A stretch of 14,785 nt of DNA from positions 1-14,785 of the forward strand of contig JAKSCF010000321.1 of NCBI GenBank assembly GCA_022360735.1, in the 5' to 3' direction. The DNA comes from Clostridia bacterium (GTDB lineage: Bacteria > Bacillota_A > Clostridia > Peptostreptococcales > JAAYPU01). The stretch's first letter is position 1, and every line of letters begins with the position of its first letter. The translations under genes were made by a program, and so were the position numbers. Shown in pieces: positions 1 through 6,837 of this stretch. A model generated the notes under the pieces. The model did not search any database. It had not been told where the DNA came from and was given only the letters and a program-made list of their open reading frames with translations.

Positions 1-446
1 ATAAGCTCTTTTAATTTAAACAATGCTGTAGGTGCATTCCCTATAACAAATATTTGAGTTGCATCGTCATCAAAGGCCTTTTCCATACCAACCATAGATC
101 GAGTGATGCCTCTTTTTTCTGCTTCCTCGAACACATCTTTATCATGGGACAGATTATAAATTTCACAATTCAGCTCAGAAAGCTTACGCCGGTTTATCCC
201 TGCCATAATCATTTTTGTATCTGCATAGATTCTACAGCCCTTTTTCAATACATGCATTGCAGCTTCAACGGCAAGAGGATGAAATTTTATTAAGTCTCCA
301 TATTCAAAGTCTGCTGTAGTATGAATGACCCTTTTTACGATTTTTAAAGTCTTCTCATCATATTTCAAAGCTTTATTTCCCAATTCTTTCTCAATAATTT
401 CAAAGCTGGTTGCTTCAATTTTTTTTGGTTGTTGAATATAATCCAA
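1..446 (-). CDS. cbiC: Precorrin-8X methylmutase CbiC/CobH, 3' end cut by the window edge
   Basis: This enzyme moves the methyl group from C-11 to C-12 of the corrin ring to give hydrogenobyrinate or its cobalt form, cobyrinate. About 148 residues are visible. They start MDYIQQPKKIE and include IVKRVIHTTADF (about 36-47), where His42 matches the catalytic histidine of the family (His43 in CobH). They also include a DTKMIMAGIN segment (about 80-90) and, near the cut, VIGNAPTALF, a hallmark of CbiC. The family is usually about 210 residues, so roughly 60 are missing beyond base 1. I chose the TTG at 446-444 because family members begin at this point; an in-frame TTG at 455 sits only 1-2 bases after AGGA, too close to use. 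The spacing from AGGA to the chosen TTG is about 10 bases. The gene begins 17 bases after the binding-protein gene ends, so it belongs to the same transcript. Identity is secure; the exact start is less so. Confidence 0.93.
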   Translation of the reverse strand, partial: MDYIQQPKKIEATSFEIIEKELGNKALKYDEKTLKIVKRVIHTTADFEYGDLIKFHPLAVEAAMHVLKKGCRIYADTKMIMAGINRRKLSELNCEIYNLSHDKDVFEEAEKRGITRSMVGMEKAFDDDATQIFVIGNAPTALFKLKEL

Positions 447-463
447 GTTAATCAAATCCTTTT

Positions 464-1900
464 TTATTCACTATTTTTTTTTAAAGTATCTATAACAAAT
501 TGTCCTGTCACTTCTTGTTCAGGGTAGAATTGTCCATCTGGGCAATTCAATACACCATTGTCTACCAGTATTTGTATCATTTTCTTGTTTTGAGCATTTT
601 CAATGTCCTTTATTGGGACAGATTGATCTACTCTTTTGAAATCTAACATCATATATATGGTTTTAGCTAATTCATCTTTTGTTACTATTTGGGATGGATG
701 AAAATATTCTTCGCCGCCTATTTTATGTTCATCCATCCACCCAGATATTACGGCAGTCTCTATATAATCGAAACTTTCATCCGTATAGGATACATCTTTA
801 AAAAATCCATAGGTATGGCCCTCATGTTCTTCTTTATAATACCTTGAAGAAGATGGTATAAAGATAGGCTTATGCATATATTTTACCACTATTTCTGCTA
901 AAAGGCTTCTGCTGAGGAGTTTGTCATTATAATATTGATCCAGTTGATCCATAATCTCCGGATACATGTATCTTGCTACTTCACAAATTCCCTTATAATA
1001 CCTGAAAGTTGGGCTGGAAATAATCTTCTGATTTATCGTAAAAACTTTATCTTCTCTAACCGCTTTTATAGTATCAAAACCTGGTCTAATAACAATAGAA
1101 TGGTAGTTGCCACCAGAGTTCATGGCACCTCTTTGGGATACGTATACATCTATTTCTTCTGCATTTTCTAAAATACGTTCTATACCATATGCCGCAATTG
1201 AACTACCTTCAGTAATGGGTTCTGCATCAGATGCTATGTTGATGCCACCGGCAAATTGAATAGCCAGTGCAGGCATAGAATCGATTGTTACGGTTCGATA
1301 TTTATTTTCTGTTGACTCAAAGTATACTTTCTTTTTAGGTTGAATCCCCTCTGTTATTTCTGAAATAATATCTATTCGCTCATAAAAATGCTGTAATTTT
1401 TCCTCTGCTGCCATTTCTTTTCCTGTAAGTAATCCTAATTTTTTAATATAATCATCAAAATCCTCAAATTTCTCAGGGTATAAAGATACAACCGGAATGC
1501 CTACTCTTTTGATAGCTTCTACAAATTCAGGATTTTTTCTGTTTATAAAAGGACGAATCAAAACCAAATCCGGTTCAGCTGCGATAACTTTTTCAGGATC
1601 AGATTTGTAATCGTAAACTGCTTTTTCTAAAGCCTGGACAGGATATATGTCTGAAGTACCTACCCCAATAATCTCTTCATCCAAACCCAAATAAAACAAA
1701 TTTTCTGTATGGGCAGAATATAAAGAAATAATTTTTTTGCAAGGTTGGTCCAGCGCAATTGCTTCACCCATATCATCAACAAAATGTATGCTTTTTTCTT
1801 CAATAGGCTGTTGCTGATTCACTTGCTTCTCAGGGCTGCATCCTATTGTTCCAAACAACAGTATGACAGCTAACAGCAATCCAAATATTTTTTGGTTCAT
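464..1900 (-). CDS. ABC transporter substrate-binding lipoprotein (FecB/BtuF-like) with C-terminal SLH-like repeats
   Basis: This 478-residue protein is predicted to be exported and lipid-anchored. MNQKIFG plus a hydrophobic stretch ends in the lipobox TIGC with Cys21. Residues about 55-325 have the look of a class III periplasmic binding fold: IISLYSAHTENLFYLGL with an IIGVG follow-on near the N-terminus, AAEPDLVLI about 107-114, and a late AVREDKVFTI segment. The family binds ferric siderophores, heme or cobalamin; the ligand cannot be read here. Residues about 366-475 look like two S-layer-homology-type repeats: FFKDV..., then AVISGWM, a FHPSQIVTKDELA stretch, then a weaker second copy with DNGVL, FYPEQEVT. 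Ordinary FecB or BtuF proteins end near residue 330. The frame stays open for 47 codons upstream to 2041, but the ATG at 1900 has AAAGGA 9 bases before it and starts the signal peptide. The permease and ATPase genes lie upstream, with cbiK between. Confidence 0.87.
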   Translation of the reverse strand: MNQKIFGLLLAVILLFGTIGCSPEKQVNQQQPIEEKSIHFVDDMGEAIALDQPCKKIISLYSAHTENLFYLGLDEEIIGVGTSDIYPVQALEKAVYDYKSDPEKVIAAEPDLVLIRPFINRKNPEFVEAIKRVGIPVVSLYPEKFEDFDDYIKKLGLLTGKEMAAEEKLQHFYERIDIISEITEGIQPKKKVYFESTENKYRTVTIDSMPALAIQFAGGINIASDAEPITEGSSIAAYGIERILENAEEIDVYVSQRGAMNSGGNYHSIVIRPGFDTIKAVREDKVFTINQKIISSPTFRYYKGICEVARYMYPEIMDQLDQYYNDKLLSRSLLAEIVVKYMHKPIFIPSSSRYYKEEHEGHTYGFFKDVSYTDESFDYIETAVISGWMDEHKIGGEEYFHPSQIVTKDELAKTIYMMLDFKRVDQSVPIKDIENAQNKKMIQILVDNGVLNCPDGQFYPEQEVTGQFVIDTLKKNSE

Positions 1901-2200
1901 ATTCGTCTTTCCTTTCATTTCAGGGTACAGGCTACAGGGGGCAAATCTTTGTAGGGAACGTGTCGTTACGCTTTCTATCAACATAGTAATCCAAATGTAG
2001 TGTCGGGTCACCGTGCCCGACTTATAACTGTAATTCCCCATGTTCTTACGACATAATAATCACAAATTATAAACTCGACAAATCCCAAATAATAGGCGGC
2101 CACGGAGAGCCGCCGCTGCATCTCTTTATCAAGGACTGGTTACAAGGAACAGGGACAAATCTTCGTAAGGACCGCGCCTCCGTGCCGTTCCGTTTCTAAC
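1901..2200. repeat. 300-base gene-free gap with small GC-rich hairpins and an imperfect direct repeat
   Basis: This is the longest non-coding stretch and is richer in GC than its surroundings. Three hairpin-like units share a YCTCCGTG or TCACCGTG core. Unit A at 2002-2021 is GTCGGG, 8-base loop TCACCGTG, CCCGAC. Unit B at 2095-2114, read on the opposite strand, is GGCGGC, loop TCTCCGTG, GCCGCC. Unit C at 2169-2191 is degenerate, with GGACCG and CGTTCC arms around CCTCCGTG. A direct repeat, CAAATCTTTGTAGGGA at 1942-1957 and CAAATCTTCGTAAGGA at 2156-2171, brackets A and B. No convincing coding sequence crosses the gap, and no U-run follows any hairpin, so these are not typical terminators. The pattern fits a decayed small repeat or MITE-like insertion between cbiK and the binding-protein gene. 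That origin is inference. Confidence 0.6.
2053..2081 (-). promoter_or_regulatory. Candidate sigma-A type promoter for the binding-protein gene
   Basis: On the minus strand TTGTCG (2081-2076) is followed by a 17-base spacer and TATTAT (2058-2053). The -35 matches the consensus at 4 of 6 positions and the -10 at 5 of 6. A perfect TATAAT also lies within the spacer (2071-2066) but lacks a -35 at the right distance. Transcription from here would start near 2046 and give a leader of about 145 bases that contains hairpin A. In AT-rich DNA such matches arise by chance, so this is only a candidate for internal transcription of the binding protein and cbiC. Confidence 0.25.
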
Positions 2201-3088
2201 CTATTCTCCATTAATAGCTGCTTCCAAATGTTCTATGTACAGCTCTTGAATTTCAGGCATTTCACCTAATCCTTTTAGTATGTAGTCCACATCATATCCT
2301 TGGCTCTTTAACATGACTTTCCAAGAATCCTCTTCGTCTCCTGCCATGTCATTTTGTGCATGATCGCCTGCTACTACCATTAAAGGCATTAAAGTTACTT
2401 TTTCAATTTGGTTTTTCTCTAACTTTTTAATAACTGTGCCCAGCTCCGGAAATCCTTCTACAGTACCAACAAATACATTGTCGATACCCTCATCTTCAAA
2501 CACATAATCCAAACATGCATAAGCAGCATTGGCATCATGATGGGTGCCATGTCCCATTAAAAGGACCGCCTCACCTGCAGATCTTTCCGGCATATGACCG
2601 ATATAAGCATTGGCAACAGCAGCATAGTCTTCATGACCGGTTAATAACGGCTTACCCATTTTAAGGATATTAAACTCTTCAGTAAAACTCATAACGGCTT
2701 CGGTCAACTCATCATATTCTGCTCCATTAATAACATGAAGGGACTGAACATAAACCTCAGTATAGCCCTCTTCTTTTAATCTGGTTAATGCTTGATTTGG
2801 ATTATCGATTTCAATACCATCTCTTTCCTTCAGCTTATTAATAATAAACTGTGAAGTGAAAGCTCTTTTAATATCATATTCGGGAAATGCTTCCCCAATT
2901 CTTTGTTCTGTTGCACCAATTGTCTTTTCTCTGGTATCTGCATAACTGGTACCAAAGCTCACAACCAGAATAGCTTTCTTAACTTCAGAGGAAGCTTCTT
3001 CTGCCGGCTCTTCTGTCTGTTGTTGATTACAACCAACAATACTTGTACCTAAAGTAATAGCAAGTAGTAAAGAAAAAATTTTTTTCAT
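2201..3088 (-). CDS. cbiK: CbiK-type anaerobic cobaltochelatase with a lipoprotein signal peptide
   Basis: CbiK inserts Co2+ into sirohydrochlorin, the metal-insertion step of the anaerobic B12 route. Some members also take iron. The protein is 295 residues. Residues 1-20, MKKIFSLLLAITLGTSIVGC, form a clear lipoprotein signal with lipobox IVGC and lipidation at Cys20, then a Gln/Glu-rich linker. The chelatase fold starts about residue 37 with AILVVSFGTSYADTR. His180 (in MGHGTHH) and His243 (in GDHAQNDMAGDEEDSW) correspond by spacing to the two metal-binding histidines of Salmonella CbiK (His145, His207); Glu211 in TVEGFPE fits the third active-site position. All expected active-site residues are therefore kept. 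The start is firm: GAGGAG lies 7 bases before the ATG. A periplasmic CbiK is known in Desulfovibrio vulgaris, so export has precedent. It sits between the FecE-like ATPase and the binding lipoprotein, which suggests a role at the cell surface with that transporter. Confidence 0.93.
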   Translation of the reverse strand: MKKIFSLLLAITLGTSIVGCNQQQTEEPAEEASSEVKKAILVVSFGTSYADTREKTIGATEQRIGEAFPEYDIKRAFTSQFIINKLKERDGIEIDNPNQALTRLKEEGYTEVYVQSLHVINGAEYDELTEAVMSFTEEFNILKMGKPLLTGHEDYAAVANAYIGHMPERSAGEAVLLMGHGTHHDANAAYACLDYVFEDEGIDNVFVGTVEGFPELGTVIKKLEKNQIEKVTLMPLMVVAGDHAQNDMAGDEEDSWKVMLKSQGYDVDYILKGLGEMPEIQELYIEHLEAAINGE

Positions 3089-3137
3089 TTTCTATCTCCT
3101 CTTTAAATTTTTTTTTATTTTAAACGCGCGCGATATA

Positions 3138-3165
3138 TAGCTGGCATCCCGTAGGAACACAGCTA
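3138..3165 (-). promoter_or_regulatory. Hairpin with a cUACGg tetraloop directly after the ATPase stop codon
   Basis: Read on the minus strand, TAGCTG (3165-3160) pairs perfectly with CAGCTA (3143-3138). Inside, after a 3 by 3 internal loop, TCC pairs with GGA around the tetraloop TACG, giving the very stable C(UACG)G form. The outer arm touches the stop codon of the ATPase gene at 3166-3168. No U-run follows; the next bases are TATAT and an alternating CGCGCGCG, then an A/T-rich stretch and the cbiK ribosome binding site. It is better read as a processing, stability or attenuation element than as a standard terminator. Confidence 0.45.
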
Positions 3166-3924
3166 TTAGGTTGCTTTAATAAAAAAGCCAAATTCATCTA
3201 CTTTCTCAACATCTATATTAAATGTATATTTTATAGACTTCACGTCTACTATTTCATCGGGACGACCAAAATCTACTATCTTCCCTTTTTTTAACATACA
3301 TACTTTATCACTAAAACGATAGGCTAAATTGATATCATGCATCACCGCAATCACTGTCTTTTCTTCTTTCATAACGATTTCTTTTAGGATTTTCAAAGCA
3401 TTCACACTATGAGAAATATCCATACTTGAAAAGGCTTCATCTAAAAAAATAATGTTTGGCTGCTGTACCAGCGTTCGAGCAAAAATAACTCTTTGAAATT
3501 CACCACCGCTGATTTCAGTAATCAATTCATCTGCAAATTGATACGTATCCGTTAAATTCATAGCTTGGGTTACCATTTCTGTATCCTGGATGCTGACAGT
3601 ACTTAGGCGGTTTTTATAGGGATGCCTTCCCATTGCCACAACTTCAAAACATGTAAAAGGAAAATTAATTTTTTTATTCTGGGCTATATAGGCAAATTGC
3701 TTTGACCTTTCATGAGTCGTATATTGTGACAAAGCTTTATCTTGATAATATATTTGTCCGTCATAATTTTCATTTAGTCCGCTTATACAATTCATTAATG
3801 TAGTTTTACCGGAACCGTTTGCCCCGATAATAGAGATAAATTCTCCTTTTGATATATTTAAATCCAGATGGTCCAATATTAATTTTTTTCCATAACTAAA
3901 ACATAAGCCTTCAGTTTTAATCAT
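3166..3924 (-). CDS. ABC importer ATP-binding protein, FecE/BtuD/HmuV type
   Basis: This 252-residue ATPase powers uptake through the neighbouring FecCD/BtuC permease. Walker A is GANGSGKT (34-41), the Q-loop is near Gln82, the signature is ISGGEFQ (138-144), Walker B is IIFLDE (158-163) and the switch histidine is His196 in AVMHD. The RHPY segment after the Q-loop is typical of the iron-siderophore, heme and cobalamin uptake subfamily. The frame extends 23 codons upstream into the permease gene, but the ATG at 3924, with AGGGG about 10 bases before it, begins the usual MIKTEGLCFSYG N-terminus. The permease ends 13 bases before this start. Substrate cannot be told from the ATPase; context points to cobalamin, heme, siderophore or another metal chelate. 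Confidence 0.93.
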   Translation of the reverse strand: MIKTEGLCFSYGKKLILDHLDLNISKGEFISIIGANGSGKTTLMNCISGLNENYDGQIYYQDKALSQYTTHERSKQFAYIAQNKKINFPFTCFEVVAMGRHPYKNRLSTVSIQDTEMVTQAMNLTDTYQFADELITEISGGEFQRVIFARTLVQQPNIIFLDEAFSSMDISHSVNALKILKEIVMKEEKTVIAVMHDINLAYRFSDKVCMLKKGKIVDFGRPDEIVDVKSIKYTFNIDVEKVDEFGFFIKAT

Positions 3925-3937
3925 AATATAATAACCC

Positions 3938-4996
3938 CTAATATAAATACTTATTTTTTTTAATAAAAATATATATAAAAAATGGTCCGCCAATAAGGGT
4001 CGTCAAAACCCCTACAGGAATTTCACTAACAAATAATACCCTTGTTATATTGTCTGCTATGACTAAGATGAAACCTCCTAACAATCCCGATAACGGAATG
4101 AGGATTTTGTTGTCGGATGAAAAAGCAAACCTTAGAAGATGGGGGACAATTAAGCCCACAAAACCAATAATGCCGCTCACTGATACACAAGCTGCCGTCA
4201 TAATAGACCCAAGCAATAAGAAGATGGATCTCATTTTTTTAATGTCAACTCCTAAGCTCTTTGCATCATTTTCTCCCATACACAACAAGTTCAAATCGTC
4301 AGCATATATAAAGGCAATCACACTTCCAACTAGGATAATGGGCAATACCAAAGATACATGCATCCAAGTTCTTGCTACCAGACTTCCCATTAACCAATAG
4401 ATAATGATGTGAACTTGTTCTCCTGCAGCATTCTTTATAAAGCTTATGCCTGCAGCAAGTATGGTACTCACAATAATACCCGCTATAATCATATTACTGG
4501 TATTCATGATCCCGCCAAAATTTGAGATTTTTAACACCAATATAAAGGTTAAAATCGCTCCTATAAAAGCAAAGGGCGTTACCGGCAATTGTATGGTTAC
4601 TAAAAATAAGTTGATATACAAAGCAATGGATGCTCCAAAAGCTGCTCCCGTTGATACCCCTATGGTATATGGGTCTGCAAGGGGATTCATTAATAATGAT
4701 TGAAATATAGTGCCTGCTATTGCTAAACCGCATCCTACAACTAAAGCGACTAATATTCTAGGTAATCTGATATCCCAAACAATAGCCGTTTTATAGGGAT
4801 GAATGTTTTCGTAAAATGAACTTTCTAGTGTTAATTTCCCTATAATAATATTTGTGATATCCGAAAATGAAATATCTGCACGACCTAATCTAATAGAAAT
4901 TAAGACCGTGAATAGTATTAAAAAACCTAAAACAAGTCCTATTTTCAAATATTTCTTATTCTTCTTTTGAATCTTTGCATACATATCATTTTTCAT
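3938..4996 (-). CDS. FecCD/BtuC-family ABC importer permease
   Basis: This 352-residue integral membrane protein forms the channel of a type II ABC importer for cobalamin, heme or ferric siderophores. Family marks in order are IRLPRILVALVVGCGLAIAG (about 76-95), FQSLLMNPLADPYTIGVSTG, a central block of hydrophobic helices, LGVDIKKMR, and the late SGIIGFVGLIVPHLLR motif that contacts the ATPase. Length and helix density match the usual 9-10 transmembrane segments. The ATG at 4996 has GGGTGA about 4 bases upstream, and cobT ends only 11 bases before it. FecCD proteins specific for B12 and for iron chelates are hard to separate by eye. Placement in a B12 operon favours a corrinoid or cobalt-related ligand, but the exported CbiK next door leaves heme or another tetrapyrrole open. 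Confidence 0.93.
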   Translation of the reverse strand: MKNDMYAKIQKKNKKYLKIGLVLGFLILFTVLISIRLGRADISFSDITNIIIGKLTLESSFYENIHPYKTAIVWDIRLPRILVALVVGCGLAIAGTIFQSLLMNPLADPYTIGVSTGAAFGASIALYINLFLVTIQLPVTPFAFIGAILTFILVLKISNFGGIMNTSNMIIAGIIVSTILAAGISFIKNAAGEQVHIIIYWLMGSLVARTWMHVSLVLPIILVGSVIAFIYADDLNLLCMGENDAKSLGVDIKKMRSIFLLLGSIMTAACVSVSGIIGFVGLIVPHLLRFAFSSDNKILIPLSGLLGGFILVIADNITRVLFVSEIPVGVLTTLIGGPFFIYIFIKKNKYLY

Positions 4997-5007
4997 TCAA
5001 TCACCCG

Positions 5008-6075
5008 TTAACGAATGTCTACTAAATATTTATTATCAATTGTAGCCTCTTCAAAGGTAGCCATATGGTTCATCATGGAACAAGCACTTTCAATAATATG
5101 AAAAGTCAAAGGACATCCTGTCCCTTCCCCAAGGCGCATATCCATCAATAAGAGAGGATCCATCCCCAATTCATCTACAATAATGTTATATGAAGGTTCT
5201 AAGGAAACATGGGAAGGAATAATGTACTCTTTTATAACCGGATTTAATTTAATTGCAACCATGGCTGCTGTGGCAGAGATAACCCCATCCATTACAATAG
5301 GTACTCTATGATATGCAGCTGCTATATAGCATCCTACTAATCCTGCAATATCTAATCCACCAACTTTTGATAAGACATCTATGGGGTCTTTTTTATTAGG
5401 ATTATTAAGCTTTACAGCTTTTTCAATTACGCTTTTCTTATTTTCAAAAGCCTTGTCAGTTAGGCCTCCGCCCCTTCCCACGGCAGCTTCGGCGGGTTGC
5501 CCTGTAAAGCTCATAACAACTGCACTGCTTGTGCTGGTATTGCCAATCCCCATTTCACCGGTTCCTATCAAATCATATCCTTCATTGATTAGCCCAGAGG
5601 TTATCTCAATACCAATATCAATGGCTTTCTCTGCTTCCTCTTTTGTCATAGCAGGTCCTTTAGCAAAGTTAGCTGTTCCTTTTTTGATTTTCTTATTTAT
5701 AATGCCTTGATAGCACACGTCGCTGTTAATGCCTATATCTATTACCTTAACATCCGCATCCGCTTGTTTTGATAATGCACTGATGCCTGTTAAGCTTTTT
5801 ACCATATTAATGGACTGAATCAGTGTAACATTTTGGGGTGTTGATGCCACGCCTTCTTCTACAATACCGTTGTCGGCAGACATAACAATGACACACTTTT
5901 TATTTATTTTATTTTTCACTTCCCCTGTAATGCCGGATAGTTGAATGGCTATTTTTTCTAATTTCCCCAAACTTCCCAAAGGCTTTGCTAAGCTATCCAC
6001 CCGCTTTTGCGCCTGCTTAACGGCATCATCATGTAATGATCTGATGCTTTTCAGATATTCTTTATAACCAACCAT
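5008..6075 (-). CDS. cobT: Nicotinate-nucleotide:dimethylbenzimidazole phosphoribosyltransferase
   Basis: CobT transfers ribose phosphate from nicotinate mononucleotide to the lower-ligand base, making the alpha-ribazole phosphate used in B12 nucleotide loop assembly. The protein is 355 residues, the normal length. Visible marks are SLAKPLGSLGKLE near the N-terminus, VMSADNGIVEEGVASTPQ, TGEMGIGNTSTSSA with Glu174, GRGGGLTD, and MRLGEGTGCPL with Glu317. Those two glutamates fall exactly at the positions shown to matter in Salmonella CobT (Glu174 and Glu317). I chose the ATG at 6075, which has AAAGGA 9 bases upstream; an in-frame TTG at 6093 lies within that ribosome binding site. The gene sits 27 bases after the ABC-2 permease and 11 before the FecCD permease. 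It is the only late-pathway B12 gene in view; no cobU, cobS or cobC is present. Confidence 0.96.
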   Translation of the reverse strand: MVGYKEYLKSIRSLHDDAVKQAQKRVDSLAKPLGSLGKLEKIAIQLSGITGEVKNKINKKCVIVMSADNGIVEEGVASTPQNVTLIQSINMVKSLTGISALSKQADADVKVIDIGINSDVCYQGIINKKIKKGTANFAKGPAMTKEEAEKAIDIGIEITSGLINEGYDLIGTGEMGIGNTSTSSAVVMSFTGQPAEAAVGRGGGLTDKAFENKKSVIEKAVKLNNPNKKDPIDVLSKVGGLDIAGLVGCYIAAAYHRVPIVMDGVISATAAMVAIKLNPVIKEYIIPSHVSLEPSYNIIVDELGMDPLLLMDMRLGEGTGCPLTFHIIESACSMMNHMATFEEATIDNKYLVDIR

Positions 6076-6102
6076 TTGATTCAATCCTTTCAAAATATTA
6101 TC

Positions 6103-6837
6103 CTAAGCTACTTCTCTGTAACACGCTCTCACACATAGTAAATAGAGCGCTAATATATAAATCATCATTACAAATATTGATAAAATCTCAATGTTTCCAT
6201 TTAAAGCAATGGCCCTTAATGCTCTTGTTGAATGGGTTAATGGCAATAGTTCTATTAATTTTCTAATTGTGAAAGGCATTTTTGAAAGCGAGAAAAATGT
6301 GCCACATAAAAAAACCATAGGGTTAATAATAAAACTCGTGAATCTGTTTAAATCATAATGTGTATCGATCATCATGGCAGCATAAAAACCCAGCGCTGAA
6401 AATAATAAACTATTTAAAAAACATATTATAAAAAACAACAAATTTATTTTTATTACAATCCCAAACATAAATGAAATGATGATGATGATTACAGCAGCAT
6501 ATACACCGCGTAATGTACCGGCTAACAGATTTCCTAAAGTAAGCAGATGCATATTAGTCGGCGACACTAAATAGTATTCAAAGCTTTTTTCATGTAATCT
6601 TGACACACTAATCCTCATTGATATTGCAGTAAAACTTGATCTCATTGTTGTTAATGCAATGATACCTGGCATGATATAGTTCATATAGTCATTTCCCTCC
6701 ACTACAATACCTTCACCCAGGCCCCATCCAAAAGCAATCATATATAGTAGGGGTGATACAATTAAAGAACTGGTTATTTTCCAAAACCTTTTTTTGAAAA
6801 ATATATATTCTCTCCACAAAACTGTGATGACTTCCAC
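6103..6837 (-). CDS. ABC-2 type transporter permease
   Basis: This 244-residue membrane protein has about six hydrophobic helices (roughly 23-45, 55-65, 105-130, 133-155, 170-185, 217-237) and the ABC-2 pattern seen in NodJ/DrrB-like exporters. Examples are the N-terminal REYIFFKKRFWK amphipathic stretch, a YIMPGIIALTTMRSSF segment, SVSRLHEKSFEYYLVSPT before the third helix, and LIELLPLTHSTRALR near the end. It starts with GTG at 6837, whose first base is the last base of the partner ATPase stop codon, so the two are translationally coupled. ABC-2 pairs usually export small molecules, drugs or polysaccharide. The substrate is unknown; placement between hemL and cobT suggests a tetrapyrrole-related or protective export role, which is inference. 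Confidence 0.88.
   Translation of the reverse strand: MEVITVLWREYIFFKKRFWKITSSLIVSPLLYMIAFGWGLGEGIVVEGNDYMNYIMPGIIALTTMRSSFTAISMRISVSRLHEKSFEYYLVSPTNMHLLTLGNLLAGTLRGVYAAVIIIIISFMFGIVIKINLLFFIICFLNSLLFSALGFYAAMMIDTHYDLNRFTSFIINPMVFLCGTFFSLSKMPFTIRKLIELLPLTHSTRALRAIALNGNIEILSIFVMMIYILALYLLCVRACYREVA

Noticed and set aside
54..293. 79-codon plus-strand open frame near the window start
   Set aside because: It overlaps the cbiC coding sequence on the other strand, which has clear family motifs throughout.
2002..2021. Hairpin A as a rho-independent terminator
   Set aside because: The stem is GC-rich but no run of U follows it on either strand.
1901..2041. In-frame N-terminal extension of the binding protein by 47 codons
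   Set aside because: The added residues come from the hairpin repeat region and lie before a good ribosome binding site and a clear lipoprotein signal starting at 1900.
3121..3140. Alternating CGCGCGCG next to TATATA as a Z-DNA or protein-binding site
   Set aside because: The run is only about 8 bases, too short to argue beyond chance.
1901..3165. Cobalamin riboswitch in one of the larger gaps
   Set aside because: Neither gap (1901-2200 or 3089-3165) shows a B12-box-like GCCACTG segment or the expected multi-stem layout, and both are inside the operon.
4050..4703. Two plus-strand open frames of 116 and 85 codons
   Set aside because: They mirror the hydrophobic FecCD permease on the minus strand; they have no convincing ribosome binding sites or family motifs.
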